Below are positions 53,584 to 63,399 of a stretch of 64,000 bases of DNA, piece after piece. The position numbers were made by a program, and so were the translations under genes. Where the stretch lies: positions 186,001 to 250,000 of the forward strand of contig CAWFAS010000004.1 in NCBI GenBank assembly GCA_963813895.1. Direction: 5' to 3'. Origin of the DNA: DASZWJ01 sp963813895 (GTDB lineage Bacteria; Pseudomonadota; Gammaproteobacteria; JAURND01). How positions within the stretch are numbered: position 1 is the first letter of the stretch; every line of letters starts with the position of its first letter. The notes under the pieces are model-generated. The model did no database searches, had not been told where the DNA came from, and saw nothing but the letters and a program-made list of their open reading frames with translations.

Positions 53584-54720
53584 TTATGCTATTATCTCTC
53601 CCGCCCAAAGTTTGTTTAAAAAAACTTTCCATGGCCAAATGGTTATCCCATCCTCAGTCAACCGCTCATTAGGATCCAGGCTAACCACCGCATAATTTTG
53701 AATCAATCCTTCTTCTTTAAAGGCTCTGATTCCCTTGAGGTGTTTATCCGCTACAAGGTCAGTCCCTTTCACCTCAATTGCCAGCTTATTTCCAAGGATA
53801 AAATCCACTTCGAAGTGGGAAGTAGAACGCCAATATTGTAATGGTAAGTTTAAAAAATGATAGGCGAGGAAGGCTCGAAGTTCTAAGGCAATAAAATGTT
53901 CAAAAAGTCGACCAAAAAGTTCTGATTTAAATTCAACACGACCACGCCTGGTAAGAAAATTTACTACACCGATATCAAATAGATAATATTTTGCACGGGT
54001 AATAGCCTTACGTTTTTTGCTTGATAAAAATGGGGTAATGGAAAACCCGATCAGCGTATCATTTAAAATTTCAAAATATGCCTCTACAGTGCGCACCGCC
54101 ACACCACAATCGCTTGAAATATTGCTGTAATTAATTTCTCCCCCATTACAAAGCGCAACTACCTCTAAGAAACGAACAAATCCGGGTAAATTACGCGTTA
54201 GTGCCTCTGCACTAATTTCTTGCTGGAGGTAAGTACCCACGTAAGCGGTGAGATAATCACTTACTCCATCTTGACCATAAAATTCCGGTAAGCCGGTTGT
54301 GTTCAAATAAGTCAGGAGATCAAAGCCGGGGATTTCTTGAGAGGTCAATGGGTGCAATGATGCTTGATAAGCCCGACCTGCCAATAAATTTGCACCACCC
54401 TTACGTAATTTTCTTGCGCTACTGCCAGTCAGCAAAAATCTTTGCTTTCGTTTTACAATTAAACGATGAACTTCGTCTAACAAGGTGGGGAACTTTTGAA
54501 TTTCGTCAATCACAACTAAAGTAGTCGCCTTTGTTTCCTGGCTAATTAAGTTAGGGTCTCTAACCAGCCGTTGAAAGACCGATGCATCAAGCAGGTCGTA
54601 AATTTTAGCGTCTGGAAGGGTTTCTTCAATCAGTGTACTTTTTCCAACTCCGCGCGGTCCTAGGAGAAAATAGCTCCTTTTTTTGAGCAATTTTGGTAAA
54701 TCTAAACATCTTGGATACAT
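53584..54720 (-). CDS. ATP-binding protein, AAA/DUF4143 family
   Basis: 378 residues from ATG 54720, chosen because ggaggcgaa directly precedes it (an ATG at 54738 has no such site). Walker A GPRGVGKST near 24-32, Walker B LVVIDEIQKFP near 88-98, and LTGSSARKLRKGGANLLAGRA, a hallmark of the family. The C-terminal DUF4143 part has a nuclease-like ELRAF...YWRSTSHFEVDFILG...AIEVKGT pattern (restriction-fold-like D/E-x-K). It is common as a single accessory gene across bacteria with unknown role. Convergent with the signalling unit. Confidence 0.87.
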   Translation of the reverse strand: MYPRCLDLPKLLKKRSYFLLGPRGVGKSTLIEETLPDAKIYDLLDASVFQRLVRDPNLISQETKATTLVVIDEIQKFPTLLDEVHRLIVKRKQRFLLTGSSARKLRKGGANLLAGRAYQASLHPLTSQEIPGFDLLTYLNTTGLPEFYGQDGVSDYLTAYVGTYLQQEISAEALTRNLPGFVRFLEVVALCNGGEINYSNISSDCGVAVRTVEAYFEILNDTLIGFSITPFLSSKKRKAITRAKYYLFDIGVVNFLTRRGRVEFKSELFGRLFEHFIALELRAFLAYHFLNLPLQYWRSTSHFEVDFILGNKLAIEVKGTDLVADKHLKGIRAFKEEGLIQNYAVVSLDPNERLTEDGITIWPWKVFLNKLWAGEIIA

Positions 54721-54908
54721 TTCGCCTCCATGTGGCATCTAAGTTGCCGAATATGATTATAATCGGCGCCCTGGACGATTGTCAAAGATTCTCCATCCTT
54801 AAATTAACATGAGAAAAGCGTAAACCTCAAGACTAAAGTATAATTTCCCGATTTCCAAAACGAAGGGAGACTAAAATGGAATGGGTAATCGAAGAATTAG
54901 CAAATTTA

Positions 54909-57900
54909 TCACCCGCGTCCTTGTATAGATGACTGGGAGGCAGTGCTGGTGGAATCATCCTCCGTTTGTATGGCACCAGGAGATGACGTTGCAAGGGTAA
55001 CACTACTGACTTTCTCTTTTTCATATGGATCCGGCTGTGTAGGTTTAGGTTGTGGCGTTTGCAATGGTTGTGGTATTTGTGGGGTCTTCGCTACAGTCTT
55101 AGGCATCATTCCCTTCTGTGATAAATTTGCATACGTTGACTTTAATTGCGTTACGGTTTCTGTTTTTGATAGATCGTGTTGTGGATGGGTACTTCTCTTC
55201 TCCTCTTCTTTATCAGCTAACTGCAGGGTTGCCAGCTCTTGTGCAGGAGACCAATGTTTTAAAATGCTTAACATTGCCTCAGTCATTTGGGGCAAATGTC
55301 TACATTCCCAGCCATCAGGAAGATTTTCTGCAGGGTTATAGGGATTCTTACCTTTATTACGCTCATCCGCATGCCATACCCTCAAAGCTTTCAGATCTAA
55401 CGGCGGAGAACAAAATCCTTCAAATTCTATTACTCCCGGTTCGACGATAGGTCCATTACCTAGAGGTGTCTGTGAAACCCAGCCTTGGCTGGAAAAGTAC
55501 TGCATTTGAAGTTCACTTAAGAATGGTATGAACAGAAGTTCGGTGAGAGGCTCATGGTCTAAATTATGTCTCTTGCATAAGCTACGAAGGATGCCAGGCA
55601 AGCCTCGGTTGGCATAATACGCAATAGCTCCTCTCAATTGATCTTTATCTGTCAGTTCAAAAACACGGTTTTGTTGGTCATTGGTGGCATCCAGGAGAAA
55701 AATTTTAGATCCTTGTTTTTCTTGTTTTTTTATTACCCAAGCATGTGCTTGGAAATTATCCGCCGTACTGCGATAAACAAAAATTTGTGCAGGAGGGTTG
55801 TCAGGATTTTGAAGATTATCCTCCCGTGCTTTTTTAGCCAATAAGTAAGCCGATAGTGCAGCGTATTGACGGCAGTGCGAAGGGTGGTCAGGTAATTGAT
55901 CTGGAAATTTTGCTAGAAACTTAGATAGCGGTATGAGAGTAGGTTCCTTATAGGGGTCTGTGGGTTCTATTTCCTTTGCCTCGCGCAAAAGACTTGCTAC
56001 CTTATTCAACAGATTTGCTTCCGAACTTTCTACCTTATCTATTGAAATATTCCTCAAAATGGGATCTACAGGAATTAATGTGAGAAAGGTATTGCTATGA
56101 TCCACAAAAACAACTTTCTTTGCCTGGGACACTTCCCTAACATAGGGCATATCACCTGGTGTTGTAGGCTTATAGTCCCCTACGACTGTAACAAAGTCTA
56201 GCTTATGATCCACCATAATGAAATTCTCCCCACTATAATGATAAATTTCTTTTTTCTGATAATTGTAGTATATATTATTACCTACTAATATTGGCTCCCT
56301 TTTTTTTAAGCTGCGTGCTATGCTCTGAGTTCTGCTCCCACTATATAAACCACTTTGTTCAGCCGAAAAACTAAGATCGTTTTTTTCTCTTTTTTTCTCT
56401 GACTTTTCTTTTATGTCATCCAAGGTAACTATTGTTAATTGCTTAAGACCTTGTATTATGGGGGCTTGATCCTCTGATAGTGGCGATTCGTCTTGAATTT
56501 TATTCAAAAGATTCAACAAGCGAGGTATGGCTGCTCTTTTTTGAGGTTTTGTTTTGAAATTTCGTATGCCCTCAAGTTCTGCATTTAAAGATCGAATATA
56601 GACTTCTTGAGATAGGACTTTAGAATCTGCTTTTGTACTTTTTTGCGTGGCTTCTAATAAGATTTTTCCTGGCACCTCATGGACTTCTTCGCCGATACTG
56701 ATAAAAAAACCAGCAGTTTTCAAACTCCTTTTGTATACAGGGATAGGAGCTGAAACGAATGGATGTGCGTCAGAAACAAAATCACCGCTACTTATTTTAA
56801 TCTTCCTGAATCCAGTATGGGGCATATAACCCAGCCTCACTGGAACAGAATGAGTAATAAAATCTTTAGCTGCTGTTATTTTATCGAGAATATTTTCCGA
56901 TTCCTTCGCATAAAGATAGGGGCTTGATCCTGCAAAAATTTTTAAAACTTCTAGTGCGGGATTATTAAATCCAATACAAATGCGAGGAGGCAGGCGACCA
57001 TCAAAGGCTTCTTGCCGCTTAGCGATTAATTCTTGGGGGCTCTTTTTGTTAACGGTGGCCTTGCCATCGAGAAAAATTAGAATAGTGGAGGCTTCCGGAT
57101 CAGGGAATAGTTCTCGCGTGAGCGTCTCTATAGCTGCCGTGATATTAGTGCCATGAACAGTTTTTAGGTTCATGATAGCTGCCTTAATTCCCTTATGGTC
57201 TGTGGGTTCAATATTCAGGATTGTTACCTCTTTATCAAAACATATGACGAACACCTTATCGTTCTTTGATAGATCATTAATAAGTTTTTCGACACTTTTC
57301 TTCAATGCATCAAGTGGTATATTAGAGGGCGTTCCCACAAGTTGCCGTCGATTGCGTTTACTAAAGCGAGTAACGTTATCTGGATCCCCCGGTTTATAAT
57401 TTTCATGACCCTCCAAGTAAATAGGCTCACTCATAGAACTACTTTTATCTAACAGCAGGAACACATTTTTTCCTGTTTCTTTACTTTCCGGACGGAGCGT
57501 TGCTTTGACAATAACCCGAATAAGCGCGATATCAGGATCATTAGGGTCATCTGCTGCTTCCACTGCAGCGCTTACAGATAAATGTTTCGTTTGCTGTTTG
57601 ACTTCAAATGCATGAGATTTGGCTTTTGGCAGGTCACCGATGGAAGACGGCGCTGAATTTGATTCTGTACTGCCTGAGGATTCTAGGGGTATCTGCAGGG
57701 AACCTAATGAATTGGACAACACGCTGAGTAGATTGGAATTTAAAAAGAGTTTGGATTCGTTTTTTGGAGTTGGTTCTAAATTAGATTTAGATTCAAGTTT
57801 TAATTCCTGAGAAGATTGGGATTCACTTTGAGACGCATAAGCCGCTTGAAGTTTTTCAAGCAATTCCACTAAACGATTAAATTTACAATATCTATCGCTG

Positions 57901-58103
57901 TTTTTGTCTTGGACTTCATATCTTAGCAGTTTAATGAAAATTAACGCAGATGAGATAAGGTGATCCTCCCCACACACTACGTCATCTAAACTTACAGAAG
58001 AAATCTGCAGAGTTTTCTGTAACCTTTCTATCTCTGCGCAGGCTTTTGGAATATCTAAACGATTAGTATTTTCGGACCTAATTAATAAATTTTTTTCCAG
58101 CAT
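54909..58103 (-). CDS. Von Willebrand A domain plus transglutaminase-like domain protein (candidate effector)
   Basis: 1064 residues, no signal peptide or membrane segment. The VWA domain (about 190-400) has a complete MIDAS: D-x-S-x-S at 219-223 in LLLDKSSSM, Thr319 in VHGTNITAAI, Asp346 in LIFLDGKAT. It follows a beta-rich stretch typical of VWA adhesion/complex proteins. The second domain (about 735-815) has a transglutaminase-like triad: Cys744 in PSHCRQYAALSAYLL, His787 in FQAHAWVI and Asp805 in FLLDATND. The N-terminal 180 residues are Ser/Glu-rich and the C-terminal 100 Pro/Thr/Ser-rich. Such thiol domains act as proteases, deamidases or cross-linkers. The combination with VWA is unusual to me. 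Host target is inference. Confidence 0.72.
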   Translation of the reverse strand: MLEKNLLIRSENTNRLDIPKACAEIERLQKTLQISSVSLDDVVCGEDHLISSALIFIKLLRYEVQDKNSDRYCKFNRLVELLEKLQAAYASQSESQSSQELKLESKSNLEPTPKNESKLFLNSNLLSVLSNSLGSLQIPLESSGSTESNSAPSSIGDLPKAKSHAFEVKQQTKHLSVSAAVEAADDPNDPDIALIRVIVKATLRPESKETGKNVFLLLDKSSSMSEPIYLEGHENYKPGDPDNVTRFSKRNRRQLVGTPSNIPLDALKKSVEKLINDLSKNDKVFVICFDKEVTILNIEPTDHKGIKAAIMNLKTVHGTNITAAIETLTRELFPDPEASTILIFLDGKATVNKKSPQELIAKRQEAFDGRLPPRICIGFNNPALEVLKIFAGSSPYLYAKESENILDKITAAKDFITHSVPVRLGYMPHTGFRKIKISSGDFVSDAHPFVSAPIPVYKRSLKTAGFFISIGEEVHEVPGKILLEATQKSTKADSKVLSQEVYIRSLNAELEGIRNFKTKPQKRAAIPRLLNLLNKIQDESPLSEDQAPIIQGLKQLTIVTLDDIKEKSEKKREKNDLSFSAEQSGLYSGSRTQSIARSLKKREPILVGNNIYYNYQKKEIYHYSGENFIMVDHKLDFVTVVGDYKPTTPGDMPYVREVSQAKKVVFVDHSNTFLTLIPVDPILRNISIDKVESSEANLLNKVASLLREAKEIEPTDPYKEPTLIPLSKFLAKFPDQLPDHPSHCRQYAALSAYLLAKKAREDNLQNPDNPPAQIFVYRSTADNFQAHAWVIKKQEKQGSKIFLLDATNDQQNRVFELTDKDQLRGAIAYYANRGLPGILRSLCKRHNLDHEPLTELLFIPFLSELQMQYFSSQGWVSQTPLGNGPIVEPGVIEFEGFCSPPLDLKALRVWHADERNKGKNPYNPAENLPDGWECRHLPQMTEAMLSILKHWSPAQELATLQLADKEEEKRSTHPQHDLSKTETVTQLKSTYANLSQKGMMPKTVAKTPQIPQPLQTPQPKPTQPDPYEKEKVSSVTLATSSPGAIQTEDDSTSTASQSSIQGRG

Positions 58104-58162
58104 AATACCACCCCCTTATAATTTGCAGCATATTTGTTTTCCACTACCAATGTCAAATAAAT

Positions 58163-58282
58163 CTATTGCATCAAGCAAACGGTTTCCACGCCCACATCTG
58201 CTGCAACAATTAACCCTGCGGTTTTCAATAACTGATCCAGTTGCTTCTGAATATCCACTTTTTTAATAAACGTTGAGACCAT
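58163..58282 (-). CDS. Possible 39-residue peptide, Nif11-leader-like
   Basis: ATG 58282, with agg 7 bp upstream, reads MVSTFIKKVDIQKQLDQLLK, then an Ala/Val/Gly-rich end with one Cys (GVETVCLMQ). The F-x-K-K-V-x-x-Q-x-Q-L front recalls the start of Nif11-type leader peptides, weakly. It could equally be a gene remnant. It lies upstream of the VWA-protein start on the same strand. Confidence 0.25.
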   Translation of the reverse strand: MVSTFIKKVDIQKQLDQLLKTAGLIVAADVGVETVCLMQ

Positions 58283-58306
58283 CTCAAAACCTGTAAACGC
58301 CAATTG

Positions 58307-58424
58307 CTATTGATTATTTTTTAATCGCGCGCTGGTGAATTTGTAACCTTGTTCTTCGCACAGGGTCTGCAGTGTTTCTTCAATTTCTGCAGATTCTGTG
58401 AGGACGTCATTGCCTCTGTTTGCT
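58307..58424 (-). pseudogene. Gene fragment cut by a miniature element (Nif11-like end?)
   Basis: An open stretch runs from the edge of the miniature element at 58425 to TAG 58307, reading NDVLTESAEIEETLQTLCEE, then QGYKFTSARLKNNQ. It has no start codon of its own and probably lost its 5' part at the element boundary. The short C-E-E-Q-G-Y-K-F-T pattern resembles the end of a Nif11-type leader. The identity is a guess; the truncation by the element is what the sequence shows. Confidence 0.3.
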
Positions 58425-58662
58425 GCTATCCGATGCACACATTCTGTAATTACTAGAAATGCTAAGTACGTCGTTCCTGCTTTACCGAATTATCCTAAAA
58501 TATCAGCCTATCAAGCAGGAATCTAGTGCCCACCTTTCCAACGGAACGCACAAATGCCAGTCATAACTGTTTATTGCTACTTCACTTTGTTTGAAAATTA
58601 GGCACTGGATCCCCGCTTGATAGACTGATATTTTAGGATAATTCGGTAAAGCGGGGACGACA
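58425..58662. mobile_element. Second copy of the 282-bp miniature element, right end lost
   Basis: Starts gctatccgatgcacacattc and is nearly identical to 20739-20973 through the inner arms (ggataattcggtaaagcggg gacgac). The last ~45 bp, including the right terminal repeat, are absent. The remaining ~220 bp up to the Sel1 gene show no gene. With the two small peptides this accounts for the gap 58104-58891. Confidence 0.9.
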
Positions 58663-58891
58663 AATGTAGCCATGAAATACTTAACAGATTCTTATATTTC
58701 CCAATTGCAACCCTGAAATTTTTCTAAGAAGCCACGCCACACGTTATAACCAATCAAGTCACATTTTTAATACTACAATAAGAAACCAAATCCTGATTAA
58801 GTAGCTGAAATTTGGCTCAGGCAACCTTGAAACACAGACAATAAAATGATATAAAATGGCGATAATATTGTATTTTTGCGAGGATAAATTA

Positions 58892-59938
58892 ATGTCTCAA
58901 GAGCCACAAAATGGTGATAGCAAGAACGATGTAAATGAACAGCAGTTCCCTCCTATATCAACGACTATGCGCCCTTCTTCTATGATTTCCTCCCCTGCTG
59001 CCGATCATGAATTAGGTTTATGTTATGAACAGGGCAGCGAGGGCAGACAAAAAGACTTAAAAGAAGCTGTCCGCTTATTTACTTCAGCCGCCAGCCAAGG
59101 CTATGCAGCTGCACAATTCAGTTTAGGCAATTGTTATATGAAAGGCTTGGGCGTAGACGAAAACCCTGCAGAAGCAGTACGTTTATTTAAATTAGCTTCA
59201 ATTCAAGGCCTCGCCAGCGCTCAGCTCGCATTAGGTACCTGTTATGAAAAAGGCGAGCATATAGGATTTGATTTGAATAAAGCACTATGCTTATATATTT
59301 TAGCTAATAAGCAGGGCAACCTTGATGCTGATGCAAAATTGCGTTGGCATGATGATAGGAATATGGATGGCGTTGCTTTAGCGAAAGCTGAAGAAACCGT
59401 AGAATCGTTATTACTCTATAACGATGCTTTTGCAGGCGATTCTGAGGCGCAATATGATCTTGCCATGTGTTATTACACGGGAGATGGATTTGAAAAAGAT
59501 CTAAAAACCGCCATACATTGGTTTGTACAATCCGCTAATCAAGAACTTGTACGCGCGCAACATAAGCTTTGGTTACTTTATGAAAAGGGCGAAGATGTGC
59601 CAAAAAATTCTAAGAAAGCCCTATTTTGGTGCCGAAAAGTTGCTAATAACAAAACCCCTTTAGCATCGGCGCAATATAGGCTGGGGTTAATTTATCAAAA
59701 TGGAGAAAATGATGTCCCACAAGATATTAATGAAGCCAGATACTGGTTCCGAAAAGCTGCGAAACAAAACTTTTCAGAAGCGATAGAACACCTAGAGGAT
59801 TTAGATAAGGAAACAGCAGATGTTAAAACACCGATAGCAACTACTTCTAGATTTATAGGTGGAAATCCGAGAAATTTGCCAATAACTACAACGGAAACAT
59901 CTACTAACCTCAACTTACGAGAAAACCGCAGACCATAA
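58892..59938 (+). CDS. Sel1-repeat protein
   Basis: 348 residues from ATG 58892, selected for the gagg site 8 bp upstream; an in-frame ATG at 58856 lacks one. About six Sel1 repeats fill residues 35-300 (for example DHELGLCYEQGS, AAAQFSLGNCYMKGLGVDEN, ASAQLALGTCYEKGEH, SEAQYDLAMCYYTGDGF, ASAQYRLGLIYQNGENDVPQ). The ends are polar; the C-terminus (TTTETSTNLNLRENRRP) is Thr/Asn-rich. Sel1 proteins are scaffolds; Legionella LpnE and EnhC of this class act in host entry. No signal peptide. Possibly an effector, otherwise a cytosolic scaffold. Confidence 0.83.
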   Translation: MSQEPQNGDSKNDVNEQQFPPISTTMRPSSMISSPAADHELGLCYEQGSEGRQKDLKEAVRLFTSAASQGYAAAQFSLGNCYMKGLGVDENPAEAVRLFKLASIQGLASAQLALGTCYEKGEHIGFDLNKALCLYILANKQGNLDADAKLRWHDDRNMDGVALAKAEETVESLLLYNDAFAGDSEAQYDLAMCYYTGDGFEKDLKTAIHWFVQSANQELVRAQHKLWLLYEKGEDVPKNSKKALFWCRKVANNKTPLASAQYRLGLIYQNGENDVPQDINEARYWFRKAAKQNFSEAIEHLEDLDKETADVKTPIATTSRFIGGNPRNLPITTTETSTNLNLRENRRP

Positions 59939-60082
59939 AAAATTAATAATAATCTAAAACATTGTTTCATTAATCGAAACTATAGAGGCGAAGGAATTAT
60001 AAAGCGTATCTACTACGTACCCTGCCCTGGCCATTATTTTCCGTGTGCTCAATTCCATGAATAAATAGTGGAGGCAAAGGGG

Positions 60083-61228
60083 TTAAGCATCGTACCGTTG
60101 AATAAGGGGCATGCCTATATTGTTAACTATCCATGTTAATAGCATCCATGTGCCCCTTCTTGCAATAGATAAATGTTTTGTATAGACCGCGTGATACTCA
60201 GATGTAGATTCATGGCCTCTATGGCGTTTAAATCTACCTGCACCTGCGCTGGAATGCAGGGTGGTATTATGATCCATAGCAAAGTTAATCTTAATGGCTG
60301 AAAGCATACGGTATAAACCTATTTTTTCAGTTTGCTGTGTATCGTAACCAAAAAGTGGAGAATATGAGATATTCACATCCGTAAAACAACCAATAAATGC
60401 ATCTAGCTGATCTTCATTTTTAAGCGCTTTTACATTAAACATGGGGCTATTGATTAACAAATTAAAAAAATATTGTGTGAACTGTGGATTAAAATAAGAA
60501 TGTTTTTCTAGATATAAGTAATCATATAATTGCTTCATTCTTGTTTTATCTTTTTCATCAAATGGTTGTTCGTTAATGCAATACTTAGAAGATTTTAATA
60601 TTTTTTCATCACGCTTTAAATCCGTGGGTTTTTTTTGCTTAAGTAGTGTTATTTTTTGATGGGTAAGCATATGTACTTGCCTGCTTCCAATGAGAAAATA
60701 TTTACTCTTGCTAAGAGTCTTAATAAGCGATGGGTCAGTGATAAAATTCAAAGTCCGAAACAAAATAGCATGTTCAGGAAATTTATTTTTCAAACTAGCG
60801 GTTATTTTTTTTACTTGTTCTTCTGTAAGTGGTTTATATATATTGGTTGGAAACAACCAATTATTCACGTGGACACATTTGTCCACATTCCCTTTCTTTA
60901 AAAATGCACCTAACATTTTTAAAGAAAAATAAGCGATTTTTCTGAAAAACGGGTGGCTAATAATAGATAACTCATCCAGGGTATAATTAATATATTGCGT
61001 ATAAGGCGACACAAGGTAGGTATTGTTTTCTATAAAATCACAAATAGTGACTGGTATTATGATATCGTCAATTTTTAATAACTGAAAATCAGCGCTAGCA
61101 TTTTTTATCAAATAATGGATTGGGTTTTTTACAAAACTGATAAGATAATCCTTTGTTAGATGATAATTAGACGGCCATATCAAATTATCAATAGTTTGAG
61201 AGTTGTAAAAAATAACATGGCTATTCAT
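60083..61228 (-). CDS. Uncharacterised protein, acyltransferase-like, last gene of the biosynthetic operon
   Basis: 381 residues, soluble. No domain firmly recognised. The C-terminal ~60 residues (LHSSAGAGRFKRHRGHESTS..., HLSIARRGTWMLLTWIVNNIG) resemble, from memory, proteins annotated as GNAT-like acyltransferases encoded beside F390-synthetase-like enzymes. Its start overlaps the preceding gene's end by 8 bp (ATGAATAG), indicating translational coupling. Function is unknown; by position it is probably a tailoring step for the same product. Confidence 0.55.
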   Translation of the reverse strand: MNSHVIFYNSQTIDNLIWPSNYHLTKDYLISFVKNPIHYLIKNASADFQLLKIDDIIIPVTICDFIENNTYLVSPYTQYINYTLDELSIISHPFFRKIAYFSLKMLGAFLKKGNVDKCVHVNNWLFPTNIYKPLTEEQVKKITASLKNKFPEHAILFRTLNFITDPSLIKTLSKSKYFLIGSRQVHMLTHQKITLLKQKKPTDLKRDEKILKSSKYCINEQPFDEKDKTRMKQLYDYLYLEKHSYFNPQFTQYFFNLLINSPMFNVKALKNEDQLDAFIGCFTDVNISYSPLFGYDTQQTEKIGLYRMLSAIKINFAMDHNTTLHSSAGAGRFKRHRGHESTSEYHAVYTKHLSIARRGTWMLLTWIVNNIGMPLIQRYDA

Positions 61229-62561
61229 ATATGCCTTCTTTAACTGGATAATTCCTTATAATTCGCCGCAATTTGGCTCCTTTTTCTGGGAATGAGAACT
61301 TTCCAAACTGAACTGTTGGGCTAATAGCTTTTAATTGGATATGAAGATTATTTAAATTTTCTACAATTTTTTTCTGAATTTCTGCTACTGCACATCCATT
61401 AGTAAGAATATTAACATGAATATTGGCTGGATCATTTTGAATAACCGAGTATTCTAAAATATCAGCTGAGCTTGTGATAATGGCCCGTCGAATATAATCA
61501 TGAAATAAAGGTTTTAATTTGCCATCAGATAAAGATTTAACGTAAAAAAGATCGTCGGATCTACCATCAATCTGCGCTATTGAGGTGCAAGGAGACCCGC
61601 AGAGGCAGGAGTTTTTTTGTTCAGTCAAAATATCGTTTAGCCGATAACGGATAATAGGCTGCGTTTTTCTGAACATATCTGTAATTACCGGTATAAACTT
61701 ATTTTTTTCCCTATCAACATATTCTTTTTCTATCATGATAAGATCTTCATTTAGGTGCAAAGTGCCATACTGACAGGTTGCCGCCAAAAATCCTTCTGTG
61801 GCTTGATAGATTTGATGCAGTATGAGATTGAAAGTTTTTTCAATGTAGGCCTTATCATCTGGTTCTAATACTTCAGCAACAGAAATAATTTTAATGGGTG
61901 ATATATGTAATCTGTGATCCATTTCCTTTGCCAGTATTTTTAACATGGAGGGTGGCGCAATCAAGATACTTGGCTGGAATATATTTAATCTGTCGATATG
62001 TGAGTCAATATCTTCCAAGAGGTCAAAAAACCTGAATTTTATAAAATAGGCGTTTAAGGTTGAGTACATATTGCTATTAGCCCTTAAGAAGAAGGCAATT
62101 TTTTGTTTAGAAACTAAGGTTTTCGGCATCATTTTTGCCAGCACAGCGCCAGCCCATGCTAGTCTTTCATTCTCACTAACTAAAAATAGCCCTCTGTTTC
62201 CGGTTGTGCCGGACGAAAGACCTACTGTGATGTTTTTTATTTTTGGTCTAAAATCTCTGGTTTTTTCAGATTTTATTGCAACTTTATATGCATCCTTGAA
62301 ATCTATTCCAACCGTGTTTAATCTATCAAAATTTTTCATTAACACATCTTTGTTTAATTTTGGCAAACTTTCCCAGTCATCAGAAGGTTTACAATATACT
62401 CCATAATATTCTTTATAAAATGATGAATTTTTAAGCGCGAAATTTAAAATCGATTTAGATTTTTTAGCTTGCCACATAATAATTTTTTTCCTATTATTCA
62501 TAAAATAGGACTTATAGCGCGTCTTTAAATACCACTTAATGATGATTAACAATTTTAGCAT
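61221..62561 (-). CDS. Adenylate-forming enzyme, F390 synthetase / CapK-like
   Basis: 446 residues from ATG 62561, which has a gggcagg site just upstream; a TTG 15 bp earlier is the alternative. The phosphate-binding loop is GLSSGTTGNRGLF near 114-126. Later YQATEGFLAATCQYGTLHLN, PIIRYRLNDIL and the metal-cluster-like CLCGSPCTS are typical of the PaaK/CapK/F390 branch of ANL enzymes. It should activate a carboxylic acid as acyl-AMP for transfer. It overlaps both neighbours, so it is co-translated with the hydrolase and the acyltransferase-like gene. Confidence 0.8.
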   Translation of the reverse strand: MLKLLIIIKWYLKTRYKSYFMNNRKKIIMWQAKKSKSILNFALKNSSFYKEYYGVYCKPSDDWESLPKLNKDVLMKNFDRLNTVGIDFKDAYKVAIKSEKTRDFRPKIKNITVGLSSGTTGNRGLFLVSENERLAWAGAVLAKMMPKTLVSKQKIAFFLRANSNMYSTLNAYFIKFRFFDLLEDIDSHIDRLNIFQPSILIAPPSMLKILAKEMDHRLHISPIKIISVAEVLEPDDKAYIEKTFNLILHQIYQATEGFLAATCQYGTLHLNEDLIMIEKEYVDREKNKFIPVITDMFRKTQPIIRYRLNDILTEQKNSCLCGSPCTSIAQIDGRSDDLFYVKSLSDGKLKPLFHDYIRRAIITSSADILEYSVIQNDPANIHVNILTNGCAVAEIQKKIVENLNNLHIQLKAISPTVQFGKFSFPEKGAKLRRIIRNYPVKEGIYE

Positions 62562-63399
62562 AATCCTGCCCTTCAAATTTTTCCCAAACTTGCTGACAAT
62601 GGGATGGGATAATTTTTATATCTGGAGAATGTTTGTTTAGATGATGAATTTTTTTGAGTGTTTCCATATATGTCTCTTTGCCAGCCATTGCTATAAAAGA
62701 TAGGCTATGAGGCAATACCAGGTTTAAATAAGATTCACTGCTCCAACAAGCATCACCAATCATAAATATTTTTTCATTTTCACTGATTTTCAAAAACAAA
62801 CCAACCTGTTCTTCTGTATGTCCGGGTAACTTAACTGCCATAAGGCTATCATCATTAAAAATCTGATAGCCTGACTCAAAAGGAAAGTACTCTTGGGCTA
62901 ATGAAATCATCGGCTGATTGTCCAATAAGTAGGAGCGTTGAACAAAATCATTTGGAATAAGGCCGGATATAAAACCAGCTTTAAGTGCTGAAAGTCTTTT
63001 TAAATTTTTTACCGCTTCATAAGCATTCTTTAAATAAATGAATTTCGCATTAGGAAAATCACATAATCCGCCAATATGGTCCGCGTGAAAATGAGAAATA
63101 AAAATATAATTTATCTCTTTAGGGGATAGACCAAATGTCTTTAACTGGTTAATAGCATCCTGTTTTTCATCATGCGTCACATGGATCAACCATCGATACA
63201 CGGATAAGGGAAATTTATTGGTTAGTTTAAAAAAACGACTTGAATGTCCGCTATCAAATAAAATATTACCAAACTTTGGATGCTGAATTAGGGCAAATGT
63301 AGCTGGAAATTTATGGCGACGCCAGGGCGCTGTTTTAATTGCCAGTTTTTCAAGGCTGGTACAAAAACCTGTATTAAACAGTTTAAAATTTAGTGTCAT
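62536..63399 (-). CDS. Metallo-beta-lactamase-fold hydrolase
   Basis: 287 residues. The metal motif SHFHADHIGG has His103, His105, Asp107, His108; further ligands are His in KLPGHTEEQ, Asp in MIGDACW and His in IPSHCQ. The layout is that of the lactonase/hydrolase branch (AiiA, UlaG-like), and the enzyme likely cleaves an ester, lactone or thioester in the pathway of this operon. Its start overlaps the stop of the epimerase gene (ATGA) and its end overlaps the next gene by about 26 bp. It could also be a quorum-quenching lactonase; the operon argues for a biosynthetic role. Confidence 0.87.
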   Translation of the reverse strand: MTLNFKLFNTGFCTSLEKLAIKTAPWRRHKFPATFALIQHPKFGNILFDSGHSSRFFKLTNKFPLSVYRWLIHVTHDEKQDAINQLKTFGLSPKEINYIFISHFHADHIGGLCDFPNAKFIYLKNAYEAVKNLKRLSALKAGFISGLIPNDFVQRSYLLDNQPMISLAQEYFPFESGYQIFNDDSLMAVKLPGHTEEQVGLFLKISENEKIFMIGDACWSSESYLNLVLPHSLSFIAMAGKETYMETLKKIHHLNKHSPDIKIIPSHCQQVWEKFEGQDYAKIVNHH

